From NCBI RefSeq assembly GCF_009362815.1, contig NZ_WHNX01000002.1:155752-219751 (forward strand): a stretch of 64,000 nucleotides of DNA, in the 5' to 3' direction. A program made the translations under genes and the position numbers. The notes below the pieces were generated by a model. The model ran no database searches and was not told where the DNA came from. It was given only the letters and a program-made list of their open reading frames with translations. This DNA is from Alkalibaculum sporogenes. GTDB taxonomy: Bacteria; Bacillota; Clostridia; Eubacteriales; Alkalibacteraceae. Shown here in pieces: positions 1-7,164 of this stretch (position 1 is its first letter; each line of letters opens with the position of its first letter).

Positions 1-4
1 TCTT

Positions 5-946
5 ATGCAAAATAGTTATATATGGCTTGTCATATTATCTATCAGTGTTTTATTTTATCTAATAAACTCAAATTTTGAAAAGCTTGTTACCCGATATAAT
101 TGGCTGATAAGTACATGTGTATACGTTCTTATGATAATAATTGCACTAATTATTCTTGCAGATTATATAAAATGGCGAATTTGTGCTAAGAAAAATTTAA
201 AATCAACTGGCAAACTCAATCTTAAAACTAGAAGACAATGGATTACAGTCCTGCATTTAGATGCCCTGCTTATAAGTGTTTTTTTAATAATAATGTATAC
301 ACTTTCTCCTAATAAGTTGATATTATTAACTATTCTCTTATATTTAGGAATCTTACAAACGTATTACTATTTCTATGAGGATAGAAATCATAGCACTAGA
401 GTTAATAAACTCATTTTTGGGGGGAGGATATTAATTAATGTATGTGTAATTATTATGGTAAATGTAATCATTTTTTCATCTAACATGAATCAATGGTCAA
501 TTGATGAGACAAAACAACAGTTGATAGATCCATTACCAATCAATGAATCCAATGAAATAAGCTATATCGGTAATAGAATAGATAGCCAAGAAACCTTTTT
601 AGCACAATTAAGTACCTATACCTATTATTACGAATGGAATAAAGTAGAAAATTCCCCGATAATAAGATTAAAAGTTTTTGAGAGCCCTTATAAGTGGATA
701 ACAAGTAAATATATAGATGGTAGAATCTCCGGTAAAAAATACGATTACTCATTCCATGAAGGTGATCCAGTCCCATGGGGAGCCGAAAAAATGTATAAAA
801 TAGAGGGGGAGTATCGCGGGTGGAAGAATACTATTATTCTGGTTTATAAAAACAGAGTACTAGTTTTAGATTCACAATCGGAAATCCCCTATACTAAGGA
901 GAATATAGAGAAAATTAATAGTATTCTTGAAAAAGAATCGGATTAG
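5..946 (+). CDS. Multi-pass membrane protein with extracytoplasmic C-terminal domain, unknown function
   Basis: I do not recognise a named family. The 313-residue product has about five hydrophobic segments (roughly residues 5-20, 35-53, 82-98, 103-121 and 141-160), then a polar domain from about residue 165 to the end that should lie outside the membrane. The C-terminal part contains a run EGDPVPWGAEKMYKIEGEYR that recurs, degraded, near position 12070, so this gene has a broken paralogue in the same window. The ATG lies four bases from the window edge, so no ribosome site is visible and the true start could lie further upstream. It is followed convergently by a remnant of a cation-efflux gene; the same pair order recurs at 11.9-13.2 kb. 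The reading frame is certain, the function is not. Confidence 0.7.
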   Translation: MQNSYIWLVILSISVLFYLINSNFEKLVTRYNWLISTCVYVLMIIIALIILADYIKWRICAKKNLKSTGKLNLKTRRQWITVLHLDALLISVFLIIMYTLSPNKLILLTILLYLGILQTYYYFYEDRNHSTRVNKLIFGGRILINVCVIIMVNVIIFSSNMNQWSIDETKQQLIDPLPINESNEISYIGNRIDSQETFLAQLSTYTYYYEWNKVENSPIIRLKVFESPYKWITSKYIDGRISGKKYDYSFHEGDPVPWGAEKMYKIEGEYRGWKNTIILVYKNRVLVLDSQSEIPYTKENIEKINSILEKESD

Positions 947-1014
947 TTTCTTCACCTTTTGATTAAGCAAAATAGTCACTATATAAAAGGTATGTCGGTA
1001 TCGGGCATACCTAC

Positions 1015-1380
1015 TCACAATAAAGGTTCTAAGTGTACTACTAATTGAACATTCTTTTCTAGATGCACTATTAATCTTTCTCCGATTGAATGAACCATAT
1101 CATGGGATTGTTGTATACTCATGTTGGGAGCAGTTAAAATATACATATCAATGAAAACCTCATCTATCCTTCCTCGACTTCGAATTTTATGAAAACCTTG
1201 TACTTGAGAATATTGATACAGGATTTTTTTTACGATTTCTTCATCAACTGCACGTTTATCTACTAATACATCACAGTTATCTATAAATATCTCATAGGCT
1301 GCATGTAATATAATCACTGATATACCTAGTGATACTATTACATCAATTATTAGTGGAAAGCATAGTTTAATACATATCAT
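1015..1380 (-). pseudogene. Truncated cation diffusion facilitator remnant (C-terminal part only)
   Basis: The frame encodes 121 residues that match the last 120 residues of the intact CDF transporter at 12338-13201 with only about 15 differences: the last membrane helix (IIDVIVSL...ISVIILHAAYEIFID) and the cytoplasmic domain ending HLEPLL. The first about 167 residues, including both metal-binding HxxxD motifs, and the promoter are missing. DNA homology resumes just upstream (tcttaaagtgct, near 1445 and 13423), which shows an internal deletion. The apparent start is only the first in-frame ATG after the junction and has no ribosome site. It cannot transport ions. An expressed soluble fragment is conceivable but unsupported. 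Confidence 0.85.
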
Positions 1381-1856
1381 AGTAAAATTAGTTAATGTTT
1401 AGAATTAACTAATTTATCTTTATATATCAAGGAATTATTATTTCTTAAAGTGCTGCTTTAATTCTAAAACACTGTATCCTATTTTTAGTAATAGAAAAAT
1501 ATTTTCAAACTCCTCCTACAATACACATGATTAGTGCTTAATCACCTTATTTTATTGTATCTGTGCTTGCATTAAATTTGTTACTATAAAAGTGTAATTT
1601 CGCAACAGATTGTAGAGTTTGTAACTAAACAAGTTAGTTGATAAATTTTGTAAATATAATAACTTTTTTGTAATGAATTATTGTATAATGATTACAATTA
1701 TAATAATTTTATAACTAGATATACAAAGTAAACCGTATATATTTCAAAAAATAAAGTGATGAATGTGATTTGTTTCAAATTACATAATAGATTAACTAGA
1801 AAATTATATACTACTTAAAAAATAGCTATAAATAGATAAAAGGAGGCGATAAATTC
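1381..1856. other. AT-rich intergenic region upstream of the agrA-like gene
   Basis: The first about 120 bp are homologous to DNA upstream of the intact CDF gene (around 13380-13500) and belong to the decayed duplication. The rest is very AT-rich and should contain the promoter of the response-regulator/kinase operon; a TATAAT hexamer lies near 1682, but I could not pair it convincingly with a -35 element. I find none of the phased GTGYNTAAA repeats seen at 4.6 and 5.5 kb, so there is no sequence sign that agrAC autoregulates through them. A strong AAAGGAGG lies just before the start at 1857. Confidence 0.5.
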
Positions 1857-2564
1857 ATGAAATCAATTCTTGTAGTAGAGGATGAATTGATTGTCCAACA
1901 AGGAATAAAAAAAATATTACTATCTATTGATTCACAATTGAATATTATGACTGCTTCCTATGGGAGCAAGGCTTTGCAAATCGCTAAAGGCAATCAAATT
2001 CTAGCATTTCTTATTGATATTCAATTATTGGATTACAATGGCTTACTATTGGCAGAACAGATAAGAGAATTGGATAGATATAAATTTACGCCTATAGTAT
2101 TTGTAACGGCAATACCTACGAAAGAAATAATAGCTTATAAACAGTTCCATTGTTATGATTATATTATTAAGCCATTTACAGAGGAAGAGATCAGACAAAC
2201 TATGGACCCTATTATCAAACATTATATGGCACCTGTAGAAAGTGAAAAGGAGACTCTACAGTTAAAACAAGGAGAAATTATCTATAACTACAGACAACAA
2301 GATATCATCTATATAGAATCAATCAATAGAAAATTAAATATAACGACAACACGTGAAGTTGCTACCTTTTCGAAATATACATTGAATACCATTGAAAAAG
2401 AATTGAGTGACAATTTTATACGATGCCATAAAGGTATCATAATAAATACATATTATATTGAGAAAATCGATATGAAGAAGATGAATATCTATGTAAGAAA
2501 TTTTGATCAGCCATTACCTTTGGGAAGAAAATATGTAGATGAGCTAAAAGGGGCGTATTTATGA
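1857..2564 (+). CDS. agrA: AgrA-like response regulator, receiver plus LytTR DNA-binding domain
   Basis: A 235-residue cytoplasmic regulator. Residues 1-115 form a receiver domain with the acidic pocket E8/D9, phosphoacceptor Asp54 (FLIDIQ), Thr84 and Lys105 in the YIIKPF motif. Residues about 130-235 form a LytTR domain (DIIYIES, FIRCHKGIIINTYYIEKI, PLGRKY), the class used by AgrA, ComE and VirR, which binds pairs of direct repeats about two helical turns apart. The start is set by AAAGGAGG just upstream. It overlaps the downstream kinase by four bases (ATGA), indicating translational coupling. The phased repeats at 4.6 and 5.5 kb are the obvious candidate targets. The symbol is given by analogy of family and context. 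Confidence 0.9.
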   Translation: MKSILVVEDELIVQQGIKKILLSIDSQLNIMTASYGSKALQIAKGNQILAFLIDIQLLDYNGLLLAEQIRELDRYKFTPIVFVTAIPTKEIIAYKQFHCYDYIIKPFTEEEIRQTMDPIIKHYMAPVESEKETLQLKQGEIIYNYRQQDIIYIESINRKLNITTTREVATFSKYTLNTIEKELSDNFIRCHKGIIINTYYIEKIDMKKMNIYVRNFDQPLPLGRKYVDELKGAYL

Positions 2565-3799
2565 ACCTTATGCAGTCCATCTTATTTTCATGGTTTGATT
2601 TATTAGGATATGTTCTGATATCCTGTAAATTATTTAGGGTGAAGATCACTGGGAAAATGTATTTTTATATTTCTATATTTTCCATCATTACGGGAACCAT
2701 TAGTTATTGGGCAGAAGGCAGCTATGCCGTAATTCTTATTGGAATACTTTTATTTGTTTTTCTTTTGGGGATATTTCGGAATAGTATTGTGAGAACGATT
2801 AATGTCTACATCATTAGTACAATACTACTCAGTATTTTACAACTTTTAATAATATTAATCACAAAAAATATTCAAGATTTCTTTGTTGTGGGAATCATTA
2901 GCCAATCGGTGTCTTTGATACTGGTATTGCTGATATACTTTAAAGTGCCTTTAGATATTTTTATGGACTTTGTACTAAGTAAAAATAAAACATTTTTGTA
3001 TTTGCAGTTAAGCTTATTTTTTTTAACTTTTCTTTTACTTATTTTCTGGCATGTCAGTAAAGATCAATTCTTAAATAATATAGGCGTAATCGCTGTATTG
3101 TCTATAGCCATAATCATTATTAATTTTGTTATTTTAAATAGGGGACTGAATAATAAAATTCAAGAGGAAGAATTGCGCATTTATCAAATATATAATCCGA
3201 TTGTAGAGGAACTGATCGACGAATTGAGAGCAAGGCAACATGAATTTGATAATCAACTGCAAGCAATGCATATGTTGATTACCACGGAAGATACAAAAAA
3301 AGATGTACGGGAATATTTAAACCAAATGAATGAAAGTACTGTATTAGGAGATTTGATTAAAATAGAAAATAAGCTTGTAGCAGGACTGCTATATAGCAAA
3401 AAGAAACAAGCTATTGATCAAGGGATAGAATTTGAGATTCGACAAAAGTTATACTATATTCATGGAAAAATGAAAGAGTTTGAGTTGGTAGAAATATTGG
3501 GAATCTTGTTGGACAATGCCTTTGAAACTAATGTAGATAACAATAAAGTAATATTGGAAATGAAAAAAGTGGAAGATAACAATGTAATTAAAGTGATGAA
3601 TAAACATTCTTATCTTCCTAAAAAAGTAATGGAGGGGCTCTTTATAAAGGGAAACACCACAAAAGGCAAAGCAAGGGGATATGGATTATACCGCTTAAAA
3701 TCTATTTGTAAGATGTGTGATGCTTCCTTATTGGTGGATAATGTAATGATTAAAGAAGAAAATTATGTAATGTTTGAAGTTTCCTTCTCAGCAATGTAG
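2561..3799 (+). CDS. agrC: AgrC-like membrane histidine kinase (GHKL)
   Basis: A 412-residue sensor kinase. Residues 1-192 carry about six hydrophobic helices, as in AgrC-type peptide receptors. The phosphorylated histidine is His227 in RARQHEFDNQL, the H-x3-N layout of the AgrC/HPK10 class. The ATP-binding part has the N box (EILGILLDNAFETN) and the G box (GNTTKGKARGYGLYRLKSIC). It is coupled to the response regulator by an ATGA overlap and ends seven bases before the convergent agrD stop codon. The inferred ligand is the cyclic peptide made from agrD by AgrB. No substrate specificity can be read from the sequence. Confidence 0.9.
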   Translation: MNLMQSILFSWFDLLGYVLISCKLFRVKITGKMYFYISIFSIITGTISYWAEGSYAVILIGILLFVFLLGIFRNSIVRTINVYIISTILLSILQLLIILITKNIQDFFVVGIISQSVSLILVLLIYFKVPLDIFMDFVLSKNKTFLYLQLSLFFLTFLLLIFWHVSKDQFLNNIGVIAVLSIAIIIINFVILNRGLNNKIQEEELRIYQIYNPIVEELIDELRARQHEFDNQLQAMHMLITTEDTKKDVREYLNQMNESTVLGDLIKIENKLVAGLLYSKKKQAIDQGIEFEIRQKLYYIHGKMKEFELVEILGILLDNAFETNVDNNKVILEMKKVEDNNVIKVMNKHSYLPKKVMEGLFIKGNTTKGKARGYGLYRLKSICKMCDASLLVDNVMIKEENYVMFEVSFSAM

Positions 3800-3805
3800 A
3801 ATATC

Positions 3806-3955
3806 TTAAACATTTTGTTTTAATGATGCAGGGCAGTCTGGTTCCCCAAACCAAAGTATAGACGCAGAGCCACTAACAATCAGTGTAGCTAGTACAATCA
3901 ATAATTTAATTATATTGAATATTGTTTTATCATATAAGCTTTTTTGTTTTTCCAT
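3806..3955 (-). CDS. agrD: AgrD-like cyclic autoinducing-peptide precursor (49 aa)
   Basis: This short gene encodes a 49-residue peptide starting MEKQKSLYDK, with a hydrophobic/amphipathic middle (residues 13-29) and ending SASILWFGEPDCPASLKQNV. From my knowledge of the family, AgrD peptides of Listeria and Clostridium perfringens have a five-residue ring just before a (Y)xEP/xQPxxP-x2-L recognition tail. Aligning on P39-x2-P42 places Ser32 where those peptides have the ring cysteine, giving the ring S32-I-L-W-F36 and the tail GEPDCPASL. Cys41 lies in the tail. The start codon is inside the 3' end of agrB (26-bp overlap), and the agrB-agrD order is the standard one. The ring assignment is an inference. 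Confidence 0.88.
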   Translation of the reverse strand: MEKQKSLYDKTIFNIIKLLIVLATLIVSGSASILWFGEPDCPASLKQNV

Positions 3956-4514
3956 GAATTTGAACTCCTTTCGCTAAAATGAGTTGAATTGATTGAAATA
4001 GCATAACCCATATCCCGATTGTAAAAAAATATAAGCCATTTGTTATTTGGAAGAGAATAAAATAGAAGGTGAGAATTACAATAGCTGTAACCTTAAATTT
4101 TGTTCTCTTTTCTTTTGTATAACTGGGGCGTTTCTCACAAGTTAATGGTGCTAAAAGGAGAACCGCTAAAAGTGCGACTACAAATGATAGAGTGTAAAAA
4201 TTATAATTAATAGGGACAGTATTATGAAAGCAAATAATCGCCCCAAAGAATAATCCTGTGAAAATTAAACAAGCCCAATAAGTTTTAAAATGCAAACCAC
4301 CTGAAAAAGGTCGAATGGTGCATAATGCAATCATAGAATAAAGGAGCTCCCATTGTTTATAGAAAAATGAGGAAATGAAAAATAGAATTACACATTTTGA
4401 AACTTCACCAATAATAACTTCTAGTGAGTATCTCAACTTCTCTTCTTCATACGGACCAAATTCGTAGTACTTGCCAAAATGCCCTTCAATTCGATTTACA
4501 AGTTGATTTATCAT
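3930..4514 (-). CDS. agrB: AgrB-like membrane peptidase that processes AgrD
   Basis: AgrB family membrane cysteine endopeptidase, 194 residues from the chosen start, the usual AgrB length. It cuts the C-terminal tail of AgrD and closes the lactone. The catalytic pair is visible as His75 and Cys82 in RPFSGGLHFKTYWAC, with the same seven-residue spacing as H77/C84 of Staphylococcus aureus AgrB. Several hydrophobic segments follow. The start at 4514 is chosen over an in-frame ATG 54 bp upstream because GGGGGTGAG lies directly before it and the product then begins MINQLVNRIEGHFG, typical of the family. Its 3' end overlaps agrD by 26 bp. A phased repeat block lies upstream, divergent to a lipoprotein gene. 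Confidence 0.93.
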   Translation of the reverse strand: MINQLVNRIEGHFGKYYEFGPYEEEKLRYSLEVIIGEVSKCVILFFISSFFYKQWELLYSMIALCTIRPFSGGLHFKTYWACLIFTGLFFGAIICFHNTVPINYNFYTLSFVVALLAVLLLAPLTCEKRPSYTKEKRTKFKVTAIVILTFYFILFQITNGLYFFTIGIWVMLFQSIQLILAKGVQIHGKTKKLI

Positions 4515-4570
4515 AGTCTCACCCCCATTTTGAAGTAGTTTATCATAAAAATTCAAAAAAAACTTCAATC

Positions 4571-4687
4571 ATGTATAAACGACACCTATAGGTGTATAAA
4601 AAGTAGTGTCAGTGCATAAACAGCCTATATTGGTGCGCGAAAATCATTTTTCATGTTTTTAGACACCCATAGGTGCTGTTTACGCAC
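4571..4687. promoter_or_regulatory. Predicted LytTR (AgrA) operator block, copy 1
   Basis: Between agrB and the divergent lipoprotein gene there are four forward elements, ATGTATAAA (4571), GTGTATAAA (4592), GTGCATAAA (4612) and GTGCGCGAA (4633), spaced 21, 20 and 21 bp. Two reverse-strand elements, GTGTCTAAA (4666-4658) and GTGCGTAAA (4687-4679), are spaced 21 bp. LytTR regulators bind paired direct repeats about two turns apart, so this fits the AgrA-like protein encoded nearby. The block, with flanks to about 4723, recurs almost unchanged 900 bp downstream. Binding itself is an inference. Confidence 0.7.
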
Positions 4688-4707
4688 AAGGGATTGTAAT
4701 TGTGGAT

Positions 4708-4736
4708 TTGTTTGATTAAGATAAGAGTAGTATACA
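4708..4736 (+). promoter_or_regulatory. Candidate sigma-A promoter for the 4812 lipoprotein gene
   Basis: TTGTTT, 17 bp, TATACA, beginning about 20 bp downstream of the reverse-strand operator pair. This is the position expected for an activator-dependent promoter with a weak -35 element. Confidence 0.5.
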
Positions 4737-4811
4737 TATTAATGAACGGAAGTATAAGCTCGTAAAAATGATAATATATCATTTTATATATGAAATAGGA
4801 GCTGATTGTAA

Positions 4812-5372
4812 ATGAAGAAAACATATAACAAAAAATTTATTTTATTGATGTTAATCACGTTGATAGCGACTGGTGGATGTACAGTTAATGATTACCCTAT
4901 TTATCACTTTACTGAATCAGCATCTATTTGTGTACCGGGTTCAATTGGAGATAGTAGAACGTTAGGAGAGTCGTATCTCGAAAATAGGGGGGATCGTACC
5001 ATTACTATTTTGGAAGTGACTTTAGTTAATCCGATAGATATGTCTATAATAGAATCTTCTATATTGAACGTAATAGACGAAGAAAATCCCAATGAAACTA
5101 CTCTTGTAGGAGGAGTGTTTTGGCCTCTGGAAGAGCCTCCTTTACATTGGGATAGCCGTGTACCAGCAGAGGGAGCAGTCCTGAAACCAGGGGATGAGGG
5201 AAATTTGGTGCTGGCGGTAACTTCTCATGCTACCGAAACAGCTACCGCCGAAGCAATCCGCATTGTTTATAAAGACGAAACAGGGAAAAAATACAAACAA
5301 GATACGAATGTTAAATACTTTATTTCTTCTTTGGATTGCAGTGAAGCAATTAATCTAGATTCAAAAGAGTAA
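4812..5372 (+). CDS. Predicted lipoprotein, possible immunoglobulin-like fold, unknown function
   Basis: A 186-residue protein with a lipoprotein signal: KK near the N-terminus, a hydrophobic stretch, then LIATGGC with Cys23 as the lipidated residue. The mature part is rich in short beta-type stretches (TITILEVTLVNP, GNLVLAVTSHATETATAEAIRIVYKDE), suggesting a secreted beta-sandwich, but I recognise no named domain. The start is supported by AGGAG upstream. It lies downstream of the operator block and ends before a strong terminator, so it is a single-gene transcript. Its position opposite agrB suggests it belongs to the Agr regulon; the role is not known. Confidence 0.75.
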   Translation: MKKTYNKKFILLMLITLIATGGCTVNDYPIYHFTESASICVPGSIGDSRTLGESYLENRGDRTITILEVTLVNPIDMSIIESSILNVIDEENPNETTLVGGVFWPLEEPPLHWDSRVPAEGAVLKPGDEGNLVLAVTSHATETATAEAIRIVYKDETGKKYKQDTNVKYFISSLDCSEAINLDSKE

Positions 5373-5438
5373 TTGTAAAAAATTGTTTTTTCAATAGTCA
5401 CTCTTAATAAAAAGTATATATGACACTAGAATATAAAC

Positions 5439-5481
5439 AGACTGTTCTATAATCAATTATTGGTGTTGGAACAGTCTTTTA
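5439..5481 (+). terminator. Rho-independent terminator after the 4812 lipoprotein gene
   Basis: A perfect 9-bp stem, AGACTGTTC / GAACAGTCT, with a 21-base loop followed by TTTTATTAT. It separates the first lipoprotein gene from the second operator block. Confidence 0.8.
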
Positions 5482-5490
5482 TTATATGGA

Positions 5491-5623
5491 GGTGTCTAAA
5501 AAGTTGTGTCGGTGCATAAACAGCCTATATTGGTGCGCGAAAATCATTTTTCGTGTTTTTAGACACCCATAGATGCTGTTTGCGCACAAGGGATTGTAAT
5601 TGTGGATTTGTTTGATTAAGATG
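5491..5623. promoter_or_regulatory. Predicted LytTR (AgrA) operator block, copy 2
   Basis: A nearly identical repeat of 4591-4723 at a constant offset of 900 bp. It keeps GTGTCTAAA (5492), GTGCATAAA (5512) and GTGCGCGAA (5533) in the forward direction, and GTGTCTAAA and GTGCGCAAA on the reverse strand at 5558-5566 and 5579-5587. The -35-like TTGTTT at 5608 is retained, but where copy 1 has TATACA this copy has TAGAGG, so transcription of the downstream unit may begin elsewhere; a TATAAT lies near 5691. The whole unit precedes two lipoprotein genes and an ABC transporter. Confidence 0.65.
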
Positions 5624-5729
5624 TGAGTAGTAGAGGAAATAGATATCAATAATTTATTGTATTATATAAAATTTTCTACAATGCTATTATAATCGAAGCA
5701 AACTATGGGATCAAAGGAAAGTGTAGAAT

Positions 5730-7145
5730 ATGAGAAAGATGGGATTTAAAATTTTATACAGTCTTGTAATTTTACTGTTTGTATCTGCAAGCATGTCAGC
5801 TTGTAACTCACGACCTATATCAGAATCTTCTATTCAATTGAATTCATCTGTTTCGGAAGAGGTAGTATTGGGTGCCGGGTCGTTTGGGTTTACTTATAGT
5901 GTCGGTGAATACGGCCTATTTTATCATAAAAACAACAAACTGCAATATTATGATTTAGAAGCGAAGGAGTCCTATGTACTCTGCAGCAAAGCTAACTGCA
6001 GTCATTCAGATGCAAGTTGCGGTGCGTGGTACAAAAACATGGATGATGCAACAGGTCTTGCCATGTACGGTGAGAATGTATATGTTATAAAATTAAATCC
6101 CGATAGCAACACCTATGATCTCCTTAGCATGGATCCTACAGGGAGTAATCAGAAAGTAATTTACTCCTTAGATGTTGGAGAATATAAGCCTGGGTCATGG
6201 GTTGCAAATGATATTGGAGATGTTTATTATGCAGGTGGAATGGCCTGGTTTTCAGCGCAGTACCAATATATAGGAGAAGTAACTGAAGAAAGCAATGAAT
6301 TTGATTATTTTGAAAGTACCATTGCCCTTGGCGTCAACCTCCAAGATGGAACAACGATTATGCTCAATGAGTTGCCTGAGGACAAGGTCATGTACGAGTC
6401 CGAGGACAATGCAAGATATGAGTTTGAGTTGGTATCAAAGGATTATGTACTGGTCAGCAAAAATTGGAATACAACAGAGCAATTGTCCCAGAAGGCTTTC
6501 TATGAAGCCTATGAGCAAGGTGAATTTGAGGAGTTTGGCAATGCCGCAGACCCACAGTATGAGTATTTGATGTGGTATCAAGATCACAAAGAGTCGATGT
6601 TTTTATACCTTTTATATGATGTGCAAAATGGAGAATGGACAGAATTTGAGAGTGGAAAACATAAAGCAGATTATGATGAAGATGGTCATGTATCGGGATA
6701 TCATCTTCCATATATCTTTCTTGGCACATACGATGGTAAATTAATATATCAAATTCTAGACTACGAAGACCCAGATATTCCTGTGTATCTCTTAGATGTA
6801 AAGACAAATGAAAGGGAGCAGATTTTAGATATAAAAAACGGTGGAACTCTTGTTACCGCTAATTCCGGGAATGTCATTTCAAGTGTAATGGATGACGAAA
6901 AGATATTATACTGTCTTTTTACGGAAAATGAGAAAGCAGATATTTTCTATTACAACCTTAGGACAAAAGAACATGTTGAATTATTCCAAGATGATAGAAG
7001 GATAACCTTTCGCATGATTGGCGAAACAGCAGACAAATATATTGGTATTATATACAGTCCTGTTTCTTATAACCCTACGGTTTACATGATTGACAAAGAA
7101 GACTATTACAATGGAGATTTAAAGGCAGCAGAAAAATTATTCTGA
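5730..7145 (+). CDS. Large predicted lipoprotein, beta-propeller-like, tandem copy 1
   Basis: A 471-residue surface lipoprotein. The signal ends SMSAC with Cys25 lipidated. After it comes a YYDLEAKESYVLCSKANCSH region with four clustered cysteines (SKANCSHSDASCGAW), a motif I associate with repeat-rich secreted proteins of Clostridia, and repeated strands such as VYLLDVKTNEREQILDI that suggest a beta-propeller. No enzymatic motif is visible. The downstream gene is a near copy 20 bp away and the two share about 370 bp of identical DNA. Position after the second operator block and before an ABC-2-type transporter suggests an Agr-controlled surface or export function, not established. Confidence 0.8.
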   Translation: MRKMGFKILYSLVILLFVSASMSACNSRPISESSIQLNSSVSEEVVLGAGSFGFTYSVGEYGLFYHKNNKLQYYDLEAKESYVLCSKANCSHSDASCGAWYKNMDDATGLAMYGENVYVIKLNPDSNTYDLLSMDPTGSNQKVIYSLDVGEYKPGSWVANDIGDVYYAGGMAWFSAQYQYIGEVTEESNEFDYFESTIALGVNLQDGTTIMLNELPEDKVMYESEDNARYEFELVSKDYVLVSKNWNTTEQLSQKAFYEAYEQGEFEEFGNAADPQYEYLMWYQDHKESMFLYLLYDVQNGEWTEFESGKHKADYDEDGHVSGYHLPYIFLGTYDGKLIYQILDYEDPDIPVYLLDVKTNEREQILDIKNGGTLVTANSGNVISSVMDDEKILYCLFTENEKADIFYYNLRTKEHVELFQDDRRITFRMIGETADKYIGIIYSPVSYNPTVYMIDKEDYYNGDLKAAEKLF

Positions 7146-7164
7146 CCAAAGGAAAATGTAGAAT

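Noticed and set aside
4658..4687. Terminator-like inverted arms in the operator block
   Set aside because: The inverted similarity is explained by repeats in both orientations phased at 21 bp; no T run follows a stem.
6454..6807. Long antisense frame within the first large lipoprotein gene
   Set aside because: It mirrors the codon structure of the sense gene, has no start signal and no recognisable product.
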